From: Acetobacter ghanensis
GTDB taxonomy: Bacteria; Pseudomonadota; Alphaproteobacteria; Acetobacterales; Acetobacteraceae
Direction of reading: 5' to 3'
Length of the DNA: 17,845 bases
NCBI RefSeq assembly: GCF_001499675.1
Contig: NZ_LN609304.1
Span: 1-17,845 of the forward strand
The position numbers and the translations under genes were made by a program. A model generated the notes under the pieces. The model saw only the letters and a list, made by a program, of their open reading frames with translations, was not told where the DNA came from and ran no database searches. Positions 1 to 6,204 of this stretch are shown here, one piece after another. Positions within the stretch are counted from its first letter, which is position 1. The number at the start of each line of letters is the position of its first letter.

Positions 1-1476
1 CTTTGACAGTTCCGCCTTGATCTTCGCCCGCTCTTTCCGCACGACGTTCAGATCAATCTCTTCTTCTTCCTCAAACGTATCGACATAACGCGGAATGTTC
101 AGGTTGTAGTCGTTCTCTTTGATCTCGTCCGGTGTGGCGAGATGGGCGTATTTGTCCACGCCCTTGCGGGCACGGTAGGTGTCCACAATCTTCGTGATGT
201 TGTCTTCAGTCAGCACGTTCTGGTTCTTGCCCGCTTTGAACTCGCGGCTGGCATCAATGAACAGCACGTCCTTCGTCTTGCGGTCCTTGCGGAAGATCAG
301 GATGGCGGCGGGGATGCCCGTGCCAAAGAACAGCTTTTCCGGCAGGCCAATCACGGCATCCAGCAGGTTTTCCTCAATCAGCTTCTGGCGAATTTTGCCT
401 TCCGAACTGCCCCGGAACAGCACGCCATGCGGCACCACAACCCCCATGCGGCCGGTGCGGTCTTTCAGGGTGCTGATCATGTGCAGGATAAAGGCGTAAT
501 CGCCCTTGGTCTTGGGCGGCACACCCCGGGCAAAGCGATGATGCACGTCTTCCGCTGCGTCTTCGTGGCCCCATTTGTCGAGGCTGAAGGGCGGGTTGGC
601 CGTCACCACATCAAAGCGCATGAGGTGGTTCTTGTCATCCAGCAGCTTGGGGTTGCGGATGGTGTCGCCCCATTCAATGCGGTGGTTGTCCTCGCCATGC
701 AGGAACATGTTCATCTTGGCAAAGGACCAGGTCGAGCCAATGGCTTCCTGCCCATACAGGGCGTAGTCCTTGCTGCCGTTATGGTTCTGCGTCACCTGCT
801 TGCCGCATTTCATGAGCAGGGAGGCCGAGCCACAGGCCGGATCACAGATGGTCTCACCCGGCTGCGGGTCCAGCAGACGGGCCAGCAGTTCACTGACTTC
901 CGGCGGGGTATAGAACTCGCCTGCTTTTTGCCCACCGCTGGCGGCAAAGTTCTTGATCAGGAACTCATAGCCGTTGCCAATCACGTCCAGATTGCCGACG
1001 CGTGAAGGGCGCAGGTTCAGGTCCGGCTTGTGAAAATCTTCAAGAAGATGGCGGAGAATGGTGTTCTTCTGCTTCTCATCGCCCAGCTTGTCGGAGTTGA
1101 AGCTGATGTCCTGGAAGACGCTCTTGCCTGCGTCCTTCAGCTTGGTGCCGTTGGCTTCTTCAATGGCGTGCAGGGCCTTGTCGATCCGCTCACCATTGCC
1201 GGGGGCGTTGCGCTCTTGATAGAGCGTATAGAAATCAGCCCCTTTGGGCAGAACAAAGCGTTCCTGCGCCATCATGGCTTCAATCAGGTCCGGATTGTCG
1301 TCAAACTGTTTCCTGTAGCCGTCATAATGGTCCTGCCACACATCGGAGATGTATTTCAGGAACAGCATGGTCAGCACGTAATCCCGATAGGTGTCGGGGC
1401 TGACGGTGCCACGAAAGGTGTCGCAGGCGCTCCACAGCGCCTTGTTGATGGTGTCTTGTGAAATCTGCTCGGTCAC
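1..1476 (-). CDS. hsdM: Type I restriction-modification DNA methyltransferase subunit HsdM (residues 1-492)
   Basis: This is the N6-adenine methyltransferase subunit of a type I R-M complex. It methylates adenine in the site chosen by HsdS and is also needed for restriction with HsdR. Translation from GTG at 1476 (AGGA nine bases upstream) gives an N-terminal helical HsdM_N-like part starting MTEQISQDTINKALW. The methylase core has SAM motif I, DPACGSASLL, at D212, and catalytic motif IV, NPPF, at N294. The frame is open to base 1 with no stop and continues in the same frame at 17845-17795, giving 508 residues, normal for HsdM. It lies 38 bases after the half-length HsdS gene, so the two are probably co-transcribed. 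Family assignment is very secure. The GTG start is likely but not proven. Confidence 0.97.
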   Translation of the reverse strand, partial: MTEQISQDTINKALWSACDTFRGTVSPDTYRDYVLTMLFLKYISDVWQDHYDGYRKQFDDNPDLIEAMMAQERFVLPKGADFYTLYQERNAPGNGERIDKALHAIEEANGTKLKDAGKSVFQDISFNSDKLGDEKQKNTILRHLLEDFHKPDLNLRPSRVGNLDVIGNGYEFLIKNFAASGGQKAGEFYTPPEVSELLARLLDPQPGETICDPACGSASLLMKCGKQVTQNHNGSKDYALYGQEAIGSTWSFAKMNMFLHGEDNHRIEWGDTIRNPKLLDDKNHLMRFDVVTANPPFSLDKWGHEDAAEDVHHRFARGVPPKTKGDYAFILHMISTLKDRTGRMGVVVPHGVLFRGSSEGKIRQKLIEENLLDAVIGLPEKLFFGTGIPAAILIFRKDRKTKDVLFIDASREFKAGKNQNVLTEDNITKIVDTYRARKGVDKYAHLATPDEIKENDYNLNIPRYVDTFEEEEEIDLNVVRKERAKIKAELSK

Positions 1477-1514
1477 GCACTTAAATCCTGTTTCAAAAAC
1501 GTCACGGGTGTGGG

Positions 1515-2114
1515 TCAGCCCGCCAGAAGGTCTCTGGCAAGCCCGGTCATGATCTGCTGGTTGTCTTGGCGCAGGCGTTGCAGAAGCGCCTCCTCGCGCT
1601 GCATGGCGCAGGCCAGCTCCACAATCTGTTCCTGTCGGGACAGGGGTGGGAGTGCTACCGGCACGCTCTCCAGTGCTGGACGGGCAATGTTACGCACAAG
1701 GGTGGAACTCTGGGCCTGCTGCTCCAGATAGCGCTGTGCGGGATCCTGATTGAGCCACCAGACCAGCCAGGCGGGCAGCACGTCTGGACGCACCACGCGC
1801 AGCACAAAGAAGTGCGGCGCGGCGACGGCCTGAAGGCTGCCGATACGCGCATCAATCAGAACGGCTAGTGACACATTTCCACGGGCTGGGAAGAGGATAT
1901 CTCCCGGACGCAGCCAGTCCGGCTCACGCCGCCCGGCCACCTCGGTGCGCACGCAGGACGCCCAGTTCACGCCAGACGGTGCGGTGTCGCGCATCTGCAC
2001 GACAGCCGTTTTTGCCCCATCGGTCGGGTCGATCCGCCCTCTGAACGACCATCCTGTGGAAACGGCGCAAAGGGCAGAAATCGATGTTTTCTGAACATGA
2101 ACGACTTTGGTCAT
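1515..2114 (-). CDS. Half-length type I specificity (HsdS-like) subunit with one target-recognition domain
   Basis: This 199-residue protein looks like one half of an HsdS. Residues about 60-150 resemble a target-recognition domain (WLRPGDILFPARGN, then a stretch ending WLVWWLNQDPAQRYLEQQ). The end carries the conserved HsdS pattern VALPPLSRQEQIVELA followed by a long charged helix. The start is ATG at 2114 with AGGA seven bases upstream. It is the first gene of the hsd operon and is not a fragment of the downstream hsdS, whose domains differ. Known: half-size HsdS proteins can dimerise and recognise a palindromic bipartite site. Inference: it may give HsdM an alternative specificity, or compete with the full HsdS. 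It is much more GC-rich than the full hsdS, so the two probably have separate histories. Confidence 0.8.
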   Translation of the reverse strand: MTKVVHVQKTSISALCAVSTGWSFRGRIDPTDGAKTAVVQMRDTAPSGVNWASCVRTEVAGRREPDWLRPGDILFPARGNVSLAVLIDARIGSLQAVAAPHFFVLRVVRPDVLPAWLVWWLNQDPAQRYLEQQAQSSTLVRNIARPALESVPVALPPLSRQEQIVELACAMQREEALLQRLRQDNQQIMTGLARDLLAG

Positions 2115-2162
2115 GACTGTATCCTGCGCGGAGAACCTGACCCTGTCAACCTGTTATTTTTG

Positions 2163-2181
2163 GCACCATCGCAATTGGTGC
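2163..2181. repeat. Inverted repeat upstream of the hsd operon
   Basis: Perfect 6-bp arms GCACCA and TGGTGC are separated by 7 bases, about 50 bases upstream of the first hsd gene. It could be an operator or an RNA hairpin in the leader. I see no cognate regulator next to it. Confidence 0.35.
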
Positions 2182-2292
2182 ATTTCGCGACTGTGATTGT
2201 GCGCCGTGCCCCTGTCCTGCTCCGGCCGGACAGGCATCACCCCGCTCTCCCAACGTGGTCGCAGTCTGCGTTTTCGCTGACACGTCAGGAAA

Positions 2293-2325
2293 ACGTGTTA
2301 ACGAAACCTGATTTCGTTAACACGT
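2293..2325. repeat. Perfect 14-bp palindrome with 5-base loop
   Basis: The arms ACGTGTTAACGAAA (2293-2306) and TTTCGTTAACACGT (2312-2325) match perfectly around CCTGA. A second, imperfect palindrome, CTGACACGTCAG, lies just upstream at 2277-2288. The site is 35 bases past the stop of the StbB-like gene and about 180 bases before the hsd operon, both on the minus strand. In that direction the hairpin is followed by TTTTCC, so it could end StbB transcription. The length and perfect symmetry would also suit a protein-binding site such as an operator or centromere. Confidence 0.75.
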
Positions 2326-2360
2326 AGCACCCGCAGATCTTCTGGATCCTTACGCCCCAT

Positions 2361-3143
2361 TCAGGACCGAGAAGACTCTGGCAGATACGTCATCACCTCT
2401 CTGAAGACACGTTCCATCCGGGGTCGAAGATAGTCCATCTTCCCCTCAAGGCGGACCAGAGCAGGAGCGCGTTTTTCCGCCGCACGCTCAGACTGATTGC
2501 ACAGCGACCACCGTCCTGGGGCATCCGGAATCTCTGACAGATCCGCCAGACAGACACCAGCACCATACATGTCGTTAAAAATCGGGTTTTCCTCGATAAA
2601 ACCTTCTTCAGGGATCAGGGGACCTGTACCCTCAGCATAGTGATCCCTGACCACCTGCTGCACGGCACTGAGCGCCTCTTTTTCTGCACCCTCTTTCACT
2701 CGTGCAGGCAAAAACAGGATTTGCTCCCACGGCACATTGGCAGCATGAAGACGGTCTGCCGTCCACATTCCTCTGTGCAGACTGTAAGGATCTGCTGTCA
2801 CCGGAATGACAAACAGATCAAAGCAGACATCTTTGGGCGTAAAGCAGGTCTTAACCCCATCCAGAAATGCTTCCACCACATTCATGCGGATATCGGCAAT
2901 GATAGGACAGTCTGCGTACATAACAGTCAGCACCAGCAGATCATCCACCTCAGATCTTTGTATGAAGTGCGCCTCCATGCCCCTGAGGGAAAACATTTTC
3001 TCCGGAAATGGTCCCATAAACAGCATGAGAGGATTTTCCAGAAAGGGCCGGAAAAGATTCACGGCCAGCGTGGTTTTCCCGCAACCACCTGCTGCGGAGA
3101 GAATGCAGATTTTAGGATGAAAGGCACTCTGCGCGTGTTCCAT
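2361..3143 (-). CDS. StbB-like P-loop ATPase (plasmid stability/transfer)
   Basis: This 260-residue protein has an N-terminal P-loop, ILSAAGGCGKTTLAVN (K23). It lacks the extra signature lysine of true ParA Walker A' motifs (the positions before GG are Ala-Ala). The middle, NVVEAFLDGVKTCF then FDLFVIPVTADP, resembles StbB proteins such as that of R388. Known: R388 StbB is an ATPase that influences plasmid positioning and conjugation. Here it would be a second segregation- or transfer-type ATPase besides the canonical parA at 9.8 kb. The start is ATG at 3143 with a strong GAGGAG site (3152-3157). It is divergent from an XRE regulator and shares the palindromic control region at 3187-3223. StbB is a moderate-confidence call; the P-loop is certain. 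Confidence 0.65.
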   Translation of the reverse strand: MEHAQSAFHPKICILSAAGGCGKTTLAVNLFRPFLENPLMLFMGPFPEKMFSLRGMEAHFIQRSEVDDLLVLTVMYADCPIIADIRMNVVEAFLDGVKTCFTPKDVCFDLFVIPVTADPYSLHRGMWTADRLHAANVPWEQILFLPARVKEGAEKEALSAVQQVVRDHYAEGTGPLIPEEGFIEENPIFNDMYGAGVCLADLSEIPDAPGRWSLCNQSERAAEKRAPALVRLEGKMDYLRPRMERVFREVMTYLPESSRS

Positions 3144-3186
3144 GAAAACCGCTCCTCAAAAGCAGAAAATGAAGACCATATACCAA

Positions 3187-3223
3187 AATACATATTATAG
3201 TTGATAATATTATAATATGTATT
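3187..3223. promoter_or_regulatory. Palindromic operator with back-to-back promoters
   Basis: Perfect 13-bp arms AATACATATTATA (3187-3199) and TATAATATGTATT (3211-3223) are separated by 11 bases between two divergent genes. Each arm contains a TATAAT, one per direction (minus strand 3199-3194, plus strand 3211-3216), so the arms look like the -10 boxes of two mirrored promoters. The matching -35 positions (ATACAT on both sides) are weak. Binding by the adjacent XRE protein would cover both promoters, which fits autoregulation plus repression of the StbB-like gene. Confidence 0.7.
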
Positions 3224-3239
3224 CTGCCATTGCGGATGC

Positions 3240-3506
3240 ATGGATATGCGCCGCCTTGTGGGAGAGAATTTTGCACGTCTGCGCAAGGCACGTGGCCTAA
3301 CGCAGGAGCAGGTCTCTGAGCGCTCAGGCTTCAGTCAGCAATATCTCAGCGGCCTGGAAAAAGGGCATCGCAACCCGACGGTCATCACCCTGTTCGAACT
3401 GGCAAACTGCCTTGAAACAACCCCGGATGAATTCCTGCGTGGCGTCAAATCTGACACGAAGACAGATCCTTCCCCTTCTCCTATCAGCCCATCTGCCGTA
3501 AGATAA
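3240..3506 (+). CDS. XRE-family helix-turn-helix regulator
   Basis: This 88-residue protein is almost entirely one Cro/CI-type HTH. Its core runs from RRLVGENFARLRKARGLTQE through QVSERSGFSQQYLSGLEKG to HRNPTVITLFELANCL, about residues 4-65, with a Ser/Pro-rich tail. It likely binds the palindrome at 3187-3223 and represses itself and the divergent StbB-like gene. The predicted -10 at 3211-3216 would give a leader of under 20 bases before ATG 3240; another ATG is at 3246. Size and HTH also resemble controller (C) proteins of restriction systems, so control of the hsd operon is possible. No copy of the 13-bp arm was noticed near 2.1-2.3 kb. A terminator follows at 3551. Confidence 0.9.
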   Translation: MDMRRLVGENFARLRKARGLTQEQVSERSGFSQQYLSGLEKGHRNPTVITLFELANCLETTPDEFLRGVKSDTKTDPSPSPISPSAVR

Positions 3507-3515
3507 GGCAGGTTA

Positions 3516-3539
3516 CCTTTCTTAGAGAGTAGAGAAAGG
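3516..3539. repeat. Inverted repeat after the XRE gene
   Basis: Arms CCTTTCT and AGAAAGG (7 bp) flank a 10-base loop, just past the XRE stop and 12 bases before a stronger terminator hairpin. It may be part of a tandem 3' end structure. Confidence 0.4.
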
Positions 3540-3550
3540 GTCGAAGCAGG

Positions 3551-3577
3551 TCCCACCAATATGGTGGGATTTGTTTT
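3551..3577 (+). terminator. Rho-independent terminator of the XRE gene
   Basis: An 8-bp perfect stem TCCCACCA/TGGTGGGA with a 3-base loop (ATA) is followed by TTTGTTTT. It lies 45 bases after the XRE stop on the same strand. Confidence 0.85.
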
Positions 3578-3587
3578 ATGGTCTCCC

Positions 3588-3710
3588 ATGCAGTTCATGA
3601 GCACATGTCACTGTTCCTCTTTGGGAGAACCATTCTGCGGCACATGCTGCTGTGCCAGATCTGAAATATCAAAAGCACCTATACCACTCTCTCAAACATC
3701 TCCCGTCTGA
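3588..3710 (+). CDS. Possible 40-residue cysteine-rich small protein
   Basis: An ATG-started frame (alternative ATG at 3597) encodes a peptide with six cysteines in its first 22 residues: CHC near residues 7-9, then CGTCCC at 17-22. That could bind metal. No convincing ribosome-binding site is visible and it follows a terminator, so expression is doubtful. I do not recognise it. A minus-strand frame overlaps its end. Confidence 0.2.
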   Translation: MQFMSTCHCSSLGEPFCGTCCCARSEISKAPIPLSQTSPV

Positions 3711-3842
3711 GAAAAACCGAAACGGCCAGACCGTCCCAAAATACATCCACACGACCGTTTTCAAGATCACCGTTCACAGTTCTGTCCTGCGGGTGTTTCT
3801 CGGTCTTCACCTTTTCCCCATTTGATATTTTTCCGACACGTA

Positions 3843-4014
3843 TGGTGGTTTTCTGGTGGTTTTTTGGTGGTTTTTTGGTTGCATCTTCTTTCAGGAAAAT
3901 ATGTGGTGGTTTTTTGGTGGTTTTCTGGTGGTTTTTTATCCTTTCTCTCATATGGAATGTGGTGGTTTTTTGGTTGCAAACTGGTGGTTTTCTGGTTGTT
4001 TTTTGGTGGTTTTC
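3843..4014 (+). repeat. Twelve 11-bp direct repeats, consensus TGGTGGTTTTY, in three clusters
   Basis: Units start at 3843, 3854, 3865, 3876; 3904, 3915, 3926; and 3960, 3971, 3982, 3993, 4004. Within each cluster they are exactly 11 bp apart. Most are TGGTGGTTTTT or TGGTGGTTTTC. Those at 3876, 3971 and 3993 are degenerate (TGGTTG...), and two of these mark a cluster end or middle. The 11-bp spacing places every unit on nearly the same face of the helix. Known: the parC centromere of R1 is built of 11-bp direct repeats bound by the RHH protein ParR, and R388 StbA binds direct repeats beside its oriT. Here a gene with a predicted RHH fold lies 290 bp downstream and an StbB-like ATPase upstream. 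Inference: a centromere-like or oriT-associated array. Confidence 0.9.
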
Positions 4015-4145
4015 GCTTTTTTCGGGTCTGCTCGCTCACGCTCGCTGCAAGAGGACGCTGTTTTCTGCATAAATGGGTGTGGGAAAGGTCTTTTTTCTGT
4101 CCTGTTTTGACGGTTTTTGCTCCTTAATCTGGCTATACACATAAC

Positions 4146-4162
4146 GCAGTCCACTGGACTGC
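4146..4162. repeat. 17-bp palindrome flanked by ATAACG
   Basis: GCAGTCCA and TGGACTGC are perfect arms around one base. The ATAACG directly before is repeated just after, as ATAACG at 4163-4168. It lies between the 11-bp repeat field and the RHH gene, where a transfer origin or operator is plausible. Confidence 0.6.
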
Positions 4163-4212
4163 ATAACGTATTGAAAACAAAAGGCTTTATTCGATCTATA
4201 CAGTTTTTGCGT

Positions 4213-4226
4213 CCGACGCGCGTCGG
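4213..4226. repeat. 14-bp perfect GC-rich palindrome
   Basis: CCGACGCGCGTCGG is self-complementary. Its left flank GTCCGAC (4211-4217) recurs as a direct copy at 4266-4272, 30 bases before the RHH gene. It may be an operator for that gene or part of an oriT-like region. Confidence 0.55.
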
Positions 4227-4301
4227 GCATTTCATTGATTTTATGGCAGTTTTCTGCGACAATACGTCCGACAAAATGATATCCATTGGACTGGAACCGT
4301 C

Positions 4302-4724
4302 ATGCGCGAACGCAAATACACGGTGAGATTCACCGAAGACGAAGCTGAGTGGCTTCAGGAGGTTGCTCTTGATGGCAACGTGTCTGGCTATATTCGGGAC
4401 ACCGTTTTGAGACAGTCCAAAAGTGACCGCAAACTGGTCAGCATGAATGAAAGGCTGGTGGACCTTGGTCAGGATATGAGGCTGGTCACCGACCTGCTGG
4501 ATGACCTGAACCAGAAGGTTGCGGGCACACCCACAGCACCGGACGCGACCGGCTCACAGGAGCCAGAGGGCATCCCGGACGAGCTGACGGCTATGGTGCT
4601 GGAAATCCTGCTTCTGACGCGTGCGAATTCAACCCGTCAGGATATCCGTATGGCACAGGGATCGGTTGAATACGCCGGATTGCCTGTGTGGGAAGGCAAG
4701 AAGCGCTCCTCAAGAACCGAATAA
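4302..4724 (+). CDS. Ribbon-helix-helix protein, MobC/relaxosome-accessory or ParR-like
   Basis: The N-terminal ~40 residues fit a ribbon-helix-helix fold. A strand (KYTVRFT, residues 5-11) is followed by helix EDEAEWLQEVAL and helix SGYIRDTVLRQS. A heptad-like stretch follows (RLVDLGQDMRLVTDLLDDLN), then a Pro/Ala-rich linker and a basic end; total 140 residues. Known: such proteins act as relaxosome accessory factors or centromere binders and usually bind DNA just upstream of their own gene. Here that DNA holds two palindromes and the 11-bp repeat array. No relaxase gene is present anywhere in the circle, so it is either an orphan mobilisation factor served in trans or a segregation protein working with the StbB-like ATPase. 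The fold is fairly secure, the role is not. Confidence 0.65.
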   Translation: MRERKYTVRFTEDEAEWLQEVALDGNVSGYIRDTVLRQSKSDRKLVSMNERLVDLGQDMRLVTDLLDDLNQKVAGTPTAPDATGSQEPEGIPDELTAMVLEILLLTRANSTRQDIRMAQGSVEYAGLPVWEGKKRSSRTE

Positions 4725-4820
4725 TCTGTGCTCAGAAAGCTCTGGCAATAGCGCCTGGTTGCCCATGGCATATCTGCGCATTTCCATGACCATATGCGTG
4801 ACAAAGTCTGATTGATTTTT

Positions 4821-4836
4821 TACGAGGATATTCGTA
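4821..4836. promoter_or_regulatory. Inverted repeat overlapping the toxin ribosome-binding site
   Basis: TACGA-N6-TCGTA lies 4-19 bases upstream of the toxin ATG and includes the GAGGA Shine-Dalgarno (4824-4828). It may be the operator for autoregulation by the antitoxin or toxin-antitoxin complex, or a weak hairpin limiting toxin translation. Confidence 0.45.
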
Positions 4837-4839
4837 TAT

Positions 4840-5136
4840 ATGAAGCCCGAAGGGTTCAAAGAGGTAAAGCGAAAAGTTATCGCCGCCTTACGTGAGGGCA
4901 CCTATCAGCATGAAACAGATCGATCAGCCATAGACACCAAAAACCTGCTTTTCACTGGAGATGTAACATCCGAAGAGATTTGTCAGGTTCTCATGAACAG
5001 TCAGGGGCAGGATCACTCCTCATCCCCACACCACCATGCCCCCTCACTCACTGTCCACATCATCAAGCGTGATGGATGGTATCTGAAATTCTACTTCGTA
5101 GACCCGGATACTGTTTTCATAAGCGCACATAAATGA
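4840..5136 (+). CDS. MqsR-like (DUF4258-type) mRNA interferase toxin candidate
   Basis: The 98-residue protein has the shape of MqsR/RelE-fold toxins. It has an N-terminal helix (FKEVKRKVIAALREG), a segment TKNLLFTGDVTSEEICQVLMN, and a C-terminal sheet with GWYLKFYFVDPDTVFISAHK. The last part parallels the MqsR end (YLKI...VSFK), whose tyrosine is implicated in activity. The stop overlaps the next gene by four bases (ATGA). The partner has an MqsA-type zinc finger, and toxin-before-antitoxin order is the unusual order typical of mqsRA. Known: MqsR cleaves mRNA at GCN. Target specificity here is unknown. A His-rich loop at residues 64-66 is an unusual insertion. Similarity is judged by eye. 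Confidence 0.65.
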   Translation: MKPEGFKEVKRKVIAALREGTYQHETDRSAIDTKNLLFTGDVTSEEICQVLMNSQGQDHSSSPHHHAPSLTVHIIKRDGWYLKFYFVDPDTVFISAHK

Positions 5137-5783
5137 GCACAAATATGGTGAAGCTCTATCAACCCGGCGATAAAAGCCGTGCCGTGTGTCCTCACTGCGC
5201 CAAACTGGTGACAACCACGTTTAACTATCGCGATGTCCCTTTTGATGACGGTTCTGGGACAGTCAGGGATATTCTGACAGCGGTCTGTGATGAATGTGCA
5301 CAGGTTGTCGCTGTTCCGGCTCAATCCACACCTGCAATCAGAAACGCACGTGACGTTGCTGATATTTCGCTAGAAGTCAGCATTCCTGCACCAGAAGTGG
5401 AAATTCTGGACGCAGCGGCATATCGGATCGATCCACGGGCAACCACTCGGTTTCGCAAGAGCCTTTTTGCTTACTACCTGTCGAAATGGCAGCGTGAAAC
5501 GGGAGAACTGGACCGTCTGCAAGAAGACGTGAGGACGTGGCTCACGCAGCGTCAGGCCCTCAGCAAGCAGATTGCTGGGATTAAAATTCCCAAGCGTCGC
5601 ATTTCCTTCAAGCTGTCTCCTGCCACCAATCAAAATGTCCATAAGATCATGGACAGAACAAACCTCGATAAGACAAAGCTCATGCGTGGGGTCGTCATGA
5701 TGACGGAAAGAGAGATTTTGAGTGATGAACCCGGTCCTGTCATCCGGGAATTACAGGAAATTGCTGCTATCGTTAACGCCTGA
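5133..5783 (+). CDS. MqsA-like antitoxin: YgiT-type zinc finger plus putative RHH tail
   Basis: This 216-residue protein begins with a four-cysteine zinc finger, C19-P-H-C22 and C52-D-E-C55, separated by YRDVPFDDGSGTVRDIL as in the MqsA/YgiT N-terminal domain that neutralises MqsR. The usual MqsA C-terminal XRE helix-turn-helix is not evident. Instead there is a central helical region (residues ~100-150). From about residue 154 a strand-helix-helix follows (RRISFKLSPATNQNVHKIM, then DKTKLMRGVVMMTEREI), which looks like a ribbon-helix-helix DNA-binding domain. The start overlaps the toxin stop, so translation is coupled. It probably represses the operon through the TACGA-N6-TCGTA repeat. The zinc finger is secure; the RHH call is inference. 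Confidence 0.7.
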   Translation: MSTNMVKLYQPGDKSRAVCPHCAKLVTTTFNYRDVPFDDGSGTVRDILTAVCDECAQVVAVPAQSTPAIRNARDVADISLEVSIPAPEVEILDAAAYRIDPRATTRFRKSLFAYYLSKWQRETGELDRLQEDVRTWLTQRQALSKQIAGIKIPKRRISFKLSPATNQNVHKIMDRTNLDKTKLMRGVVMMTEREILSDEPGPVIRELQEIAAIVNA

Positions 5784-5796
5784 TTTCCGAGATTAC

Positions 5797-6204
5797 TTAC
5801 GCGACGTTTCTGGGGCGACCACCTTTCGCACCATTCCGGCGAGCCGCTGCCGTCTTTGCAGGGCTGGCGGATGATCCGCCCACGCGTCCCATCTGTGCTG
5901 CCATCCAGCTTCGGGAACCGTAGATACCGTGGATGAGACCTTCGACCAGGACATCAGCATCAAGACGTGGCCAGTGAAGGCCATTCCCCAGCGGGGTGAT
6001 CTCGATCTCGGCCAGATCATTCAGTGAAGCGCCGTGCAGATCCTGTAGCAGATCCACAGGCACGCTCATTTCAACACCGTTGGAGAGCGTGACATGAAGG
6101 GCGCGGCGCGCACGGATCAACCGTGCGGAGACCGCATGAGGAACTGTCGCTCTATGAAGCGCGTCTGCTTCACGAGCGGCCTGATAGTTCATGTCATTCG
6201 CCAT
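5797..6204 (-). CDS. DUF2442 family protein
   Basis: The 135-residue protein shows the DUF2442 signature: LSNGVEMSVPVDLLQDL, then IEITPLGNGLHWPRLDADVL, then GIYGSRSWMAAQMGRVGG. It has a basic Ala/Arg-rich tail ending GAKGGRPRNVA, a likely DNA-contacting extension. I chose ATG 6204 because GGGAG lies seven bases upstream and the DUF4160 frame ends just inside it; a longer frame to 6258 is open but unlike the family. Known: DUF4160-DUF2442 pairs recur next to each other and are suspected toxin-antitoxin-like units without settled function. Here the partner is broken. The gene is convergent with the antitoxin gene, with 13 bases between the stops. Confidence 0.85.
   Translation of the reverse strand: MANDMNYQAAREADALHRATVPHAVSARLIRARRALHVTLSNGVEMSVPVDLLQDLHGASLNDLAEIEITPLGNGLHWPRLDADVLVEGLIHGIYGSRSWMAAQMGRVGGSSASPAKTAAARRNGAKGGRPRNVA

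Noticed and set aside
142..1005. Long plus-strand open frames opposite hsdM (also several opposite hsdR, 13509-16499)
   Set aside because: They mirror GC-rich genes whose minus-strand products are certain; the plus-strand translations show no recognisable domains.
2121..2149. TTGACA (minus strand 2149-2144) as -35 of an hsd promoter
   Set aside because: No acceptable -10 box lies 16-18 bases downstream; that position is the ribosome-binding site itself.
2097..2327. Plus-strand 76-codon frame over the hsd upstream region
   Set aside because: No ribosome site and no family resemblance, and it crosses three inverted repeats; probably non-coding.
3679..3951. Minus-strand 90-residue frame with KPPKNHQKTT-type repeats
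   Set aside because: The N-terminal part is just the 11-bp DNA repeat read in translation, several frames there are equally open, and no ribosome site is seen. Its last 40 residues look somewhat protein-like, from a GTG at 3810, but there is too little to call a gene.
3843..4014. CRISPR array
   Set aside because: The repeats are only 11 bp, tandem without unique spacers, and there are no cas genes.
3822..4127. Plus-strand frames rich in Trp, Gly, Phe and Val across the repeat field
   Set aside because: Three frames give similar low-complexity translations of the TGGTGGTTTT units, so this is a repeat artefact.
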